Part shown: piece after piece, positions 51,975 through 58,948 of the stretch
Numbering within the stretch: the first letter of the stretch is position 1
Layout: every line of letters begins with the position of its first letter
From: Anatilimnocola aggregata
Lineage (GTDB): Bacteria; Planctomycetota; Planctomycetia; Pirellulales; Pirellulaceae
NCBI RefSeq assembly: GCF_007747655.1
Contig: NZ_CP036274.1
Coordinates: 1,116,001-1,180,000, forward strand
Length of the DNA stretch: 64,000 nt
Reading direction: 5' to 3'
Program-made: the position numbers and the translations under genes
The notes under the pieces: model-generated
The model's database searches: none
What the model was told of the DNA's origin: nothing
The model's input: only the letters and a program-made list of their open reading frames with translations

Positions 51975-52568
51975 ATGAATGAAACCTCATTCCGCATCGC
52001 CCTGGTGGTCGTGATCGTCCTCACGATGGTCGTCACCGTGTATCACCGGCTCCAAGCGGCAAAGTCAGGCGAGAAGATTTCGCACAAGGATGAAGGCTAT
52101 CTGTCCGCCACTGTTTTGCGATTGGCGGGTCTGGTCCTGTGGATCAGCACGTTCGGCTACCTGTTCTTCCCGACATACTTTCAGTGGGCAGCCATGCCGT
52201 TGCCGGCATGGCTGCGATGGACCGGCGTGGTCACGGGCGCACTCTGTTCGCTCTTGATGTACTGGACGCTATCGAGCCTGGGCAAGAACCTTACCGACAC
52301 CGTGGTCACGAGGTCGGAGGCCACGTTGGTCACAAGCGGGCCTTACCGCTGGGTCCGACATCCGTTCTATGTGACGGCGGCGCTGCTGATGGCTTCCGTG
52401 ACTTTGCTGACCGCCAATTGGTTTATTGGCATCAGCAGTGTGGCGGTTTTAGCTTTGCTTGCCGTTCGCACGCCGAAAGAAGAGCAGATGTTGATCGAAC
52501 GGTTTGGAAGGCAGTATCGGGACTACATGGCGACGACAGGCAGATTCATTCCGAGGATCGGAAGGTGA
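51975..52568 (+). CDS. Isoprenylcysteine-carboxyl-methyltransferase-like membrane enzyme
   Basis: 197 residues with about five hydrophobic helices. The C-terminal SAM-binding signature reads VTSGPYRWVRHPFYVTAALL and the end is PKEEQMLIERFGRQYRDYM, as in the ICMT/PEMT-like family. Bacterial members methylate unknown small molecules or lipids. It lies 6 nt before the TfoX-like gene. Confidence 0.85.
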   Translation: MNETSFRIALVVVIVLTMVVTVYHRLQAAKSGEKISHKDEGYLSATVLRLAGLVLWISTFGYLFFPTYFQWAAMPLPAWLRWTGVVTGALCSLLMYWTLSSLGKNLTDTVVTRSEATLVTSGPYRWVRHPFYVTAALLMASVTLLTANWFIGISSVAVLALLAVRTPKEEQMLIERFGRQYRDYMATTGRFIPRIGR

Positions 52569-52574
52569 TGAACG

Positions 52575-53036
52575 ATGGCCACTCCCAAAGGCTCACATCT
52601 CTTCGTGAATGTCAGTCCCTCCGAAGCACGTCGTCGTCTCAAAGGATTCGGCCACGGCGTCAGGAAGGTTCAAAGTTCCGGACGGAACCAAGCCGTCGTC
52701 ATTCACACGGCGACTGGCCAACATCTTTTGGAACTGGAAGCCAAGTTTGCAGATGTAGGTTTCTCCAGCACCGAGAACGACCTGAACGAGCCAATTGAAA
52801 ACCTCCGAAATCTCGGTCCAGCCAGTGCGACATGGTTGCGTGAAGTCGAGATCACCACGATTGCGGAACTAGAACGCATCGGCCCGACCCTCGCATATCG
52901 GCTGGTGAAACAGAAGCAACCGGCAGTGAGCTTGAACTTGTTGTGGGCGCTGGCTGCGGGGCTTTTGGATCAGGATTGGCGAGAACTGTCAGACGAACAG
53001 AAAGATAAGTTGCGGCAAGCGACTGAGGAAGACTGA
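52575..53036 (+). CDS. TfoX C-terminal-domain protein
   Basis: 153 residues. The C-terminal ~80 residues match the TfoX/Sxy C domain: IENLRNLGPASATWLREVEI, IAELERIGPTLAYRLVK, LNLLWALAAGLLDQDWREL. The N-terminal TfoX domain is missing. Residues 1-70 instead form a short unknown region (NVSPSEARRRLKGFGHGVRK). The C domain is a helix-hairpin-helix-like fold; a competence role is not implied. Confidence 0.8.
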   Translation: MATPKGSHLFVNVSPSEARRRLKGFGHGVRKVQSSGRNQAVVIHTATGQHLLELEAKFADVGFSSTENDLNEPIENLRNLGPASATWLREVEITTIAELERIGPTLAYRLVKQKQPAVSLNLLWALAAGLLDQDWRELSDEQKDKLRQATEED

Positions 53037-53366
53037 AGATGCGAACGGTCGCCCCCGTTTCAATTCACCAAGAAGCCACTGCTGCGAGGCCAAGACTAGG
53101 ACTGATCGCACTCGCTCCACGAACTCGTTGCGATCTTCCGTTCCGGCTTGGGGCTGTCCTTGAGAGCGACCCTGCACGTTCCAGGTCAGCTATTTTCAAC
53201 CGCAAAACAGGGCAAATTCGCCACTTTCGCCAGATTTCACGCTAACTGCCATTTTGCCTTGAAACATTTCTGGCAGTCTCACGCTCACAGCCATAGACAA
53301 GTTCAGTTGCCTCAGCAGTTTGCTCCGGTAGCTTTCGCCTTCACAATTTGCCTTGGAAGCTGTGCC

Positions 53367-53678
53367 ATGACTCGTTTAATTCTTACTTTGGTTGCGGTTT
53401 CTATCCTTTCGCTGAACGGCCTATTTGCATCGTCCGCTCTTGCCGGTAACAGTGGTGGACATGGTGGCGGCGGGAATCATCACAGCAACGGCCATCACAG
53501 CAACGGCCATCACAGCAACGGCCATCACAGCAACGGTCACCACAACAACGGTCACCACAACAACGGTCACCACAACAACGGTCACCACAACAACGGCAAC
53601 AAGAACTTCAATCAGAACTTCAACTACAACGGCTTCCAGTTCCAAAGCAAGAATTTTGGCTTCAAGTTTGGTGGGTAA
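53367..53678 (+). CDS. Secreted His/Asn-rich pentapeptide-repeat protein
   Basis: 103 residues. Signal peptide MTRLILTLVAVSILSLNGLF to ~ALA, then a Gly-rich linker, then eight tandem 5-residue units: four HHSNG followed by four HHNNG. An aromatic, Asn-rich tail (NKNFNQNFNYNGFQFQSKNF) ends KFGG. Sixteen His in pairs suggest Ni, Zn or Cu chelation, or an adhesive or structural role (inference). The split into 4+4 shows expansion by unit duplication. No named family recognised. Confidence 0.7.
   Translation: MTRLILTLVAVSILSLNGLFASSALAGNSGGHGGGGNHHSNGHHSNGHHSNGHHSNGHHNNGHHNNGHHNNGHHNNGNKNFNQNFNYNGFQFQSKNFGFKFGG
53478..53597 (+). repeat. 15-bp tandem repeat, eight units
   Basis: Units of the form CATCACAGCAACGGC (first four) and CACCACAACAACGGT-like (last four), coding HHSNG and HHNNG. 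Within each block the copies are nearly identical, so the expansion is recent, and copy number may vary between strains. Confidence 0.85.
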
Positions 53679-53687
53679 CCTCGCCAG

Positions 53688-54041
53688 TTATCGGTACGCC
53701 TGCCCCGAAAACACTTCCCGTTGCCGGGAAGTGTTTTCAGAAATGCATTCCAACAAAGCTGCCTGACGTTCCCGTGCAACAAGCCACTCGTCCGCATCAA
53801 CTCTGGAAATGCGGCACTCGAAGCAAGTTGCCTTTCCGCTTCGAGTCAGTGCGGCAAACACCGTGGCCAGATCGCAGTCATCGTTCGCACCGATGAATGC
53901 GGCGACGTGGGCTGCGGGCGAAGACCTTCCCCAGCCTCCGAGTGACAACTCATTGATCTCGTCGAAGTCCGCCTGCTCGAACCAGGGTTCGGCATCAAAT
54001 CGGCAACTCAATTCACCGATGGTCAGTTCTCCACGGATCAT
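53688..54041 (-). CDS. Hypothetical mobile-element protein (117 aa)
   Basis: 117 residues from the ATG at 54041, which overlaps the stop of the HEAGH-peptidase gene (ATGA). Acidic, with ELSCRFDAEPWFEQADFDEI, a Gly/Ser stretch (LGGWGRSSPAAHVAAF) and a Cys pair in GKATCFECRISRVD. No known family. The last ~15 codons lie in a strong hairpin shared with the convergent His/Asn-repeat gene. Confidence 0.6.
   Translation of the reverse strand: MIRGELTIGELSCRFDAEPWFEQADFDEINELSLGGWGRSSPAAHVAAFIGANDDCDLATVFAALTRSGKATCFECRISRVDADEWLVARERQAALLECISENTSRQREVFSGQAYR
53708..53737. terminator. Bidirectional terminator between convergent genes
   Basis: Perfect 13-bp inverted repeat with a TTGC loop. The arm begins AAAACACTT and ends AAGTGTTTT, so each strand ends in a short T-run. 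It lies 29 nt past the His/Asn-repeat stop and inside the 3' end of the opposite gene. Confidence 0.75.
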
Positions 54042-54547
54042 CGGGGCACCATCCGAGGGTAGTGCGCCGCAACCCAATCTTCGACCTTCCAGTGCCAATA
54101 TCCTCTGGTCCATCGAAGTGCCTCCCGGTCAATCGCCTTTGCCCCTCTCACCACTGCCTGACGAATTCTGTAAGCGACGTATTGCTTCGCTCGAATCGTC
54201 GACTTGGCTGGCACTGCGACACCATGCCTGCGAAGGGCATCATGGGCGTATATTTCGGCCTCATACTCTTTCCGATGCACGGGGAGACTTCCCGTATGCT
54301 TCAGAGCAACGTGACCGGCTTCGTGGGCAACGATGTAGAGCCTGCGGCGAGTGGTTGGCGTAGGGACGTAGACGTACCGTTTTTTGACAATGGCAAGTCC
54401 TCGCAATCCCTTATCGTGATACTCGACGGACTCGACGCCCGCTTCCTTCAAGATTGCTTTCGTCACCTCTTCACATCGCTGGCGCATTCGTTCTCGCCCG
54501 GTTTTCATGGCCTCCAAGGTCGGCCTGTTTTTCAATTCTAAAGTCAT
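54038..54547 (-). CDS. ImmA/IrrE-like HEAGH metallopeptidase-type protein
   Basis: 169 residues. The zinc-binding HExxH motif reads IVAHEAGHVALKH (~74-85), preceded by the YVPTPTTRRRLY strand as in IrrE/ImmA-type domains. A downstream EAEIYAHDALRRHGV helix can supply the third ligand. In integrative elements ImmA-type peptidases cleave repressors to derepress the element; no cognate repressor is adjacent here. The start of the next gene overlaps its stop, forming a two-gene unit. Confidence 0.75.
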   Translation of the reverse strand: MTLELKNRPTLEAMKTGRERMRQRCEEVTKAILKEAGVESVEYHDKGLRGLAIVKKRYVYVPTPTTRRRLYIVAHEAGHVALKHTGSLPVHRKEYEAEIYAHDALRRHGVAVPAKSTIRAKQYVAYRIRQAVVRGAKAIDREALRWTRGYWHWKVEDWVAAHYPRMVPR

Positions 54548-54625
54548 GCTAGTTCTCGCTTTCTATTTTGAAGCCTTCCGCCCCATCTCTGGCCCTTGGC
54601 CAGAGAAGGGGCTTCGGCTGATTTA

Positions 54626-54979
54626 TTACGCCTTCACTGCCTCGATTCCGCACGCTTGCTGCCAGCATTCCCAAAGCCGCTTCTCTAGCGTGTTGGTGCT
54701 GATGCGATTCCTCTGGCGGTTGCTGACAACGATTGCCCACGAGAATCCCTCCGTGCTTTGGCCAAACTCCGACACTTCGAGTTTGCGATCTGCGAGGTAT
54801 CGCTTGATTAACTCGACCTCTTCTTGGCTTCGCTGGTCCTTTTCGTAGCCGTCGTTTCCGTACAGGATCACTTTGTCTCCACAATCGAGCACCCCTCGAT
54901 GCCGGTGGAAAAGGCATTTCCCAACGAACTCTGCTGCCGCCTTTGCGGCTCTGTTATTACTCATGTTTACGTTACTCAT
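54626..54979 (-). CDS. Hypothetical protein (117 aa)
   Basis: 117 residues from the ATG at 54979; an ATG five codons later is nearly as likely, and the longer frame to 55072 runs through a hairpin and is disfavoured. A region EFVGKCLFHRHRGVLDCGDK with a VILYGNDGYEKDQRSQEEVE segment and a C-terminal LEKRLWECWQQACG are seen. No family recognised. It lies in an accessory run with ImmA-like and HNH-like genes. Confidence 0.5.
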   Translation of the reverse strand: MSNVNMSNNRAAKAAAEFVGKCLFHRHRGVLDCGDKVILYGNDGYEKDQRSQEEVELIKRYLADRKLEVSEFGQSTEGFSWAIVVSNRQRNRISTNTLEKRLWECWQQACGIEAVKA

Positions 54980-55001
54980 CACTTGGTTATTAAATGCAGT
55001 C

Positions 55002-55031
55002 AGCCTCGTCACCGAACTCGGTGACGAGGCT
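55002..55031. promoter_or_regulatory. 13-bp hairpin in the leader of 54626-54979
   Basis: Perfect inverted repeat, arm AGCCTCGTCACCG with a 4-nt loop, 22 nt before the ATG at 54979. No U-tract follows directly on the minus strand (ACTGCATTTAAT), so it may be an attenuator, an operator or a poor terminator. Confidence 0.5.
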
Positions 55032-55143
55032 GCATCCGTGTTGAAAATACTTCCTGTGCGACTGTCACTCACAGTTCGCTATCCATAACTCGGATCGAGA
55101 TCGAATTTCCTGAAGCTTGTTTTCTGTTAATTATCAGCGGCGA

Positions 55144-55584
55144 TCATCCTCGATTGCGAGCCTGTTGCGATGCCGTCTCCCACCGAACATTTCCAGGTTC
55201 ATAACCACGGCAGTTGTCGATCCGGCCAAGAGAATGCTTCGGAGTCGGTGCTGGGCCAACGTGACTGACAAAAGCCTCGAAGTCATGTTGCCATTCGCTG
55301 CAAACGGTGATTCCACGTCCGATATAGCGATGTGCATTGTGACGGCGGTGGTCGGAGCAACGTCGTTTCATCGCAAGCCATGCCACATGCTCTTTGGAAC
55401 CTGATTGTCCGTGTGTGCGACTTGCAACTCCCATTGGCTGTGGCGGCGTGGAGATTGCTTGCTGAAACGACCAACCCTTTCGCAGTCTTGCTAGGAGCGT
55501 CTGATATTTGACGCCGGCGTGCTTTGCCCAATGGGCGAGGCACTTACGTTCGCCCTGGTGCGTTACTTCGATGTACTTCGGCAT
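55144..55584 (-). CDS. Phage-type HNH-like protein
   Basis: 146 residues. An N-terminal HTH-like segment (VKYQTLLARLRKGWSFQQAI) precedes the core WLAMKRRCSD, RYIGRGITVCSEWQHDFEAF and SLGRIDNCRGYEPGNVRWET. The 'GRGI.VC.EW...F..F....G..P....L.RIDN...YEPGN.RW.T...Q..N' layout is common in phage and genomic-island proteins of the HNH/AP2-associated type. It shares the scheme of the HNH-like protein at 4230-4784 (zinc-like region, IDR/HYE-type block, HTH at the opposite end). Likely a homing-type or phage nuclease. Confidence 0.75.
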   Translation of the reverse strand: MPKYIEVTHQGERKCLAHWAKHAGVKYQTLLARLRKGWSFQQAISTPPQPMGVASRTHGQSGSKEHVAWLAMKRRCSDHRRHNAHRYIGRGITVCSEWQHDFEAFVSHVGPAPTPKHSLGRIDNCRGYEPGNVRWETASQQARNRG

Positions 55585-55862
55585 GGAACAGATACCTTTC
55601 GCTGATATCTATTCAGAACCACTCCATTTTTACTGACGGAAGAACGCACTTGGCAGTGGTCAGCATGTATTACCGCAGCCCAACCGCAAGCATGGCAAGG
55701 CTGTTGGCATTCACAAGAGCCGAACACGCCCACAAAACTTGATCGCACCGCCCGGCAAAGGCTTATTAACTGCCAAGCACACTCCTATTGCCGTCACGCA
55801 GGCGAGATGGCCCCATCCACCACAGTGTGGTGGACCGAGCCAATTAACTTCGGTCACCCTTG

Positions 55863-56849
55863 CTAACCGGCAACCGACAAGTGACCGTCATCGTCTTGGG
55901 GACAGGCCGACGCAAGTAGCTGCCTTAGCAGCACGAAGTCGTCAGATTCGTATTCCTTTCCAGAATGCGCCCTCGGTTTCGCCTTAGCCCCTTGCAGCGA
56001 TCTCCAATCCGACAACATCTCCCCACCTTCGTGATGGAAATTCGTCCAAATCACCTCGGTGCGTTGTGGCCTGCGTCGGCTGGCCGTCACGGAGCACCTG
56101 ACATCCATATCTAGTCGTCGCCACCCCGTTAGGGCCTCGTCGTAAAGCGGACTTCTATACCCAGACAGAACAACCTTGCTCTGTGACCGGACGAGTCGTC
56201 TTAGTAACTCGGCATGGTCAGTTCGACTCATTTCATGACGATATAGCCGCTTTTCAACCCGTGTCTCGTGCAAATATGGCGGATCGGCGTAAATGAGAGT
56301 GCTTGGATCGTCGTACTTTTCTATGATTTTCTGCCAGGGGAGGCATTCGATTACAACCTCTCGGAATCGCTTTGCAATATGCCCCAAGGTTTCCGTTACG
56401 TGTGTCCAGCGTCTCGCCCACGGGATGCGATTGTTAATGGTGAATGCACCCGGTTTGGCATACCTCGGAGGTTTTGCAACAAAGCCAAATAGTGTCACGA
56501 TAATGAATGCCCAGGCATGCTCAACAGGGTCACTCGGATTCGACTGCAGAATCGTGAGGCATTTGCGATACTGACTACGACTGTACGGCGTAAGAATCAT
56601 CATTTCGCAAAGTCGTTTGCGTGTCTTATCGTCTCGTAGCGTTGCAAACACATTAACTACGTCGTCGTCCAGGTCGTTGTAGATTTCCAACCTCGACCGA
56701 GCTTTGTTTACGATGTCTGCTCCTGACCCTCCGAACAAAGAAACGTAGCGTTCGTGCGGCGGAAGAAGCTCTGCAATTCGAGGCATCAAAGTCATTTTGC
56801 TGCCGACCCAGCGAAATGGCTGTAGCGGTTTTAGGGTGCGTCGTTTCAT
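55863..56849 (-). CDS. dam: Dam-type DNA adenine N6-methyltransferase
   Basis: 328 residues. D12-class order: FRWVGSKMTLMPRI (SAM-binding), VSLFGGSGADIVNKARS, YNDLDDDVVNVFATLRD, and catalytic DPPY in LIYADPPYLHE (~198). The C-terminal ~60 residues after TNFHHEGGEML are extra and polar. No partner nuclease is adjacent, so it is likely an orphan or element-encoded methylase for restriction evasion. Base composition is more A/T-rich than the metabolic region. Confidence 0.9.
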   Translation of the reverse strand: MKRRTLKPLQPFRWVGSKMTLMPRIAELLPPHERYVSLFGGSGADIVNKARSRLEIYNDLDDDVVNVFATLRDDKTRKRLCEMMILTPYSRSQYRKCLTILQSNPSDPVEHAWAFIIVTLFGFVAKPPRYAKPGAFTINNRIPWARRWTHVTETLGHIAKRFREVVIECLPWQKIIEKYDDPSTLIYADPPYLHETRVEKRLYRHEMSRTDHAELLRRLVRSQSKVVLSGYRSPLYDEALTGWRRLDMDVRCSVTASRRRPQRTEVIWTNFHHEGGEMLSDWRSLQGAKAKPRAHSGKEYESDDFVLLRQLLASACPQDDDGHLSVAG

Positions 56850-57039
56850 AATTGTGTTCCTGGTCTAAACGTGACGCAGGCACATTGTGTGTCTGCTGGA
56901 GACACTCTAACGGGGCAGGACGCAAAACCTGATATCAGTTGCCCCGTCGCTTTATTAGCAAAACCGCTTTGCCTATCAGCAAAGTCTCGCACGAATAACA
57001 CTTCATTTGTCGTTTAGTTAAGAAAAAGATAAGCTGTTA

Positions 57040-57660
57040 CGATATGATATATTGAGGTATGTGCCCGGTTGTGTCTCGCAGACCCTTACACCGGCTTGCC
57101 AGTCCGTTCGTGGATCGGCAGCAATAAGGCTGACTTAGTAATGTCTCAGCAAAAGGAACTGCGTTATCAAGTGCTTTCGGTCACTTAACCTGCGACTGAA
57201 CTCGTCTGCTCTCGCCGGTCGGAAGACCTCCAGGGGCGTTAATGATGTGTGGTCTGTTCTGCTTTAGGGATGGATCATATCACCCAAACAGTGTTCTGTT
57301 CTTCTGAGAACAGTTTTCCCGGCAACGGATAAGTTAGTTGATCTTAGATTGGGGCTACGTCCGGGTCACAGAGGTGATGGATCAAAACACTGGTAAGTAA
57401 GGGACAGGATCGTAGTGGCTATATACGGTCTTTCAGGCAGACGACGACAAAAGCATCCGGCACGTAGGACAATTCAATCGGCCTAAAGCGGCCATCTGGC
57501 TATTATCACCCAGGGATGACCCCGGTATGCGCCGACGGCGCTGGTGCGATGCGGTTGAAGTGTCTGATGCATTGCCCTGAGAGCGGTATTAGGTTGTTGG
57601 CAGTCCCTTGGTACTCTTTAGGGCCTGTGGCATTGTTGTTGATCATCCCTCTCGGTTTTG
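57040..57660 (+). ncRNA. Candidate large structured non-coding RNA region
   Basis: About 620 nt with no ORF of note but many hairpins in a row. At 57065-57094 CCGG.../...ACACCGG pairs. TGCC-A-GTCC with GGAT-C-GGCA follows (57097-57120). AAGTG/CACTT pairs at 57169-57186. GGTC-GGAA-GACC is a GNRA hairpin nested in CGCC/GGCG (57213-57238). CTGTTC-TTCTGA-GAACAG (57296-57313) and GCGCC-GAC-GGCGC (57529-57541) follow. It begins after an A/T-rich stretch with a TATGAT -10-like box (57043-57048, no clear -35) and ends just before a small ORF. Size and layout resemble the large ornate RNA classes (GOLLD, ROOL and similar), often carried by mobile elements. Strand and ends are inferred; no family match could be made. 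Confidence 0.45.
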
Positions 57661-57673
57661 GAACTAAAGAAAT

Positions 57674-57925
57674 ATGACAGAATCTATAACCCGTGAGATG
57701 TTCGTGAACGAACTCCGGTCAGCCGCTGAGAAGAGTTACTGTGCCAAATGGAAAGCCGTCATAGAGCCGCTTTATGTCTGCGCAACGCAGGGCAACGAAA
57801 AGCATATTCCAGGGTGTTCCGCTCGTGGGTCAGCCCGAATCGTCAACGCTCTGTTTCGTGCCTACGCCTTGTGCGATGCACGAAACAATTACTCACCCCC
57901 GCCGTTCTCACGAGGGGATGAGTAA
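57674..57925 (+). CDS. Small hypothetical protein (83 aa) after the structured stretch
   Basis: 83 residues, MTESITREMFVNELRSAAEK onward, with a CSARGSARIVNALFRAYALC segment. GGAACTAAAG precedes the ATG. No family recognised. It is the first ORF after the 57.0-57.66 kb gene-free stretch and could be co-transcribed with it. It converges with the 206-aa gene 11 nt away. Confidence 0.5.
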   Translation: MTESITREMFVNELRSAAEKSYCAKWKAVIEPLYVCATQGNEKHIPGCSARGSARIVNALFRAYALCDARNNYSPPPFSRGDE

Positions 57926-57936
57926 CTTTGTGAAGC

Positions 57937-58557
57937 TTAGCCGTTGTCATCATCAAAACCCTCGGGGAGTGGGGCTCCGAGAGTGCGATCCCCGTGGCCC
58001 AGGTCGAGGAGGTATTGGAGGCTGCCGAGCCCCGACTCCAATTCGTTCCGCAAGTCTTCGAGCGTGGCTGTCGCATCCTCCTGAGCCATCGCATCAGCAA
58101 TCAGCGCAATCATTCCGCCGTCTCTGGCATGAAGCCAATCACCAACCTTGGTTGCCGGAGGTTTGCAGCCAGTGAAAGTCTTGACGGTCTCAGAAATGGC
58201 CGCTTCAACCGTAGCGTGGGCTTCTTGTGGCGTCACTGTTGGAAACTGGGCTGGCTCAAAGTAGGCAATGCACCGGATGGAGCCGCAGAAGACGTACCGA
58301 GTAAGGCCCCGCTTGGTTAGCGTGGCCTTGACCCAATCGACGAGATTCTGCCAACGAGTACGGCTGCTACCCCGCACCTTGTTCTCATTCAACCCATTCG
58401 CAAACTTGGTGGCGATCAATTCCTCCAGTTCAGTAACCGGCATTACTCGTCGCTCCTTGAGCTTTGCCTCCGCAAAGGCGAGGTAGGGCCGAAACGATTC
58501 GTCAACGGACCTGTTCTTTCCAATGGGCTTGCTACGACTGACTGATGATTTACTCAT
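57937..58557 (-). CDS. Hypothetical protein (206 aa)
   Basis: 206 residues. A basic N-terminus precedes RPYLAFAEAKLKERRVMPVT and a region with RTRWQNLVDWVKATLTKRGL that looks like a winged-helix or Mrr-N-like DNA-binding domain. The C-terminal ~90 residues are acidic and helical (TATLEDLRNELESGLGSLQY). No named family. It sits upstream of an RHH-type gene on the same strand in a group of DNA-modification genes. Confidence 0.5.
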   Translation of the reverse strand: MSKSSVSRSKPIGKNRSVDESFRPYLAFAEAKLKERRVMPVTELEELIATKFANGLNENKVRGSSRTRWQNLVDWVKATLTKRGLTRYVFCGSIRCIAYFEPAQFPTVTPQEAHATVEAAISETVKTFTGCKPPATKVGDWLHARDGGMIALIADAMAQEDATATLEDLRNELESGLGSLQYLLDLGHGDRTLGAPLPEGFDDDNG

Positions 58558-58638
58558 GCGATTTGATTTCCTGGTTAAAAATGAGATGTGTTTCTGGGGA
58601 CATGTAAACGCCTAGCCGACCACCTGTTTATTGGTAGG

Positions 58639-58845
58639 CTAAGGCTGCTCATTCGGTTCCTCCAAAATCACGAGGCGGTTTTTGAGGTACTTTGCAATCG
58701 CTGATCGGATCAGGCTCGAAAGCTCCACGAAGACTCCCTGTTGAGCCATGCTTGTTTGCATGGCCACGAGGCGCTCGTGCATTTCTCCGTCCAATTTCAA
58801 AGCGACTTGCTTCGAGTTCTCTCCATACCGTTTTTGTTTACTCAC
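58639..58845 (-). CDS. Ribbon-helix-helix-type DNA-binding protein
   Basis: 68 residues. The strand KQVALKLDGEMHERLVAMQT followed by two helices (ELSSLIRSAIAKYLKNRL) is the RHH/Arc-MetJ layout, with a Lys-Gln-Val-Ala-Leu-Lys-Leu beta-strand for the DNA major groove. Small RHH proteins on plasmids act as repressors or partition regulators. A candidate for binding one of the dyads in this window, though no direct link is seen. Confidence 0.65.
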   Translation of the reverse strand: MSKQKRYGENSKQVALKLDGEMHERLVAMQTSMAQQGVFVELSSLIRSAIAKYLKNRLVILEEPNEQP

Positions 58846-58887
58846 TTGCTTTCTCCTTCAGGTCTAAAAAAAGTGGAAATGGGCAAT

Positions 58888-58910
58888 AAAAAACCTCGCT
58901 GGAGCGAGGT
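58888..58910 (-). terminator. Rho-independent terminator of the ParB-methylase gene
   Basis: On the minus strand ACCTCGC-TCCA-GCGAGGT is followed by TTTTT, 38 nt past the stop of the 714-aa gene. Confidence 0.85.
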
Positions 58911-58948
58911 GGTGTTTGGCCGATGTGCGGGCGTTTGGATCAAATCGT

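Noticed and set aside
55524-55862. Plus-strand ORFs of 72-82 codons in the gap before the Dam-type gene
   Set aside because: No domain or RBS. The gap holds only a small hairpin CCACCAC-AGT-GTGGTGG (55817-55833).
57674-58175. Second plus-strand ORF (133 codons) overlapping the 83-aa gene and the 206-aa gene
   Set aside because: Shadow of the minus-strand 206-aa gene; Pro/Arg/Ser-rich product.
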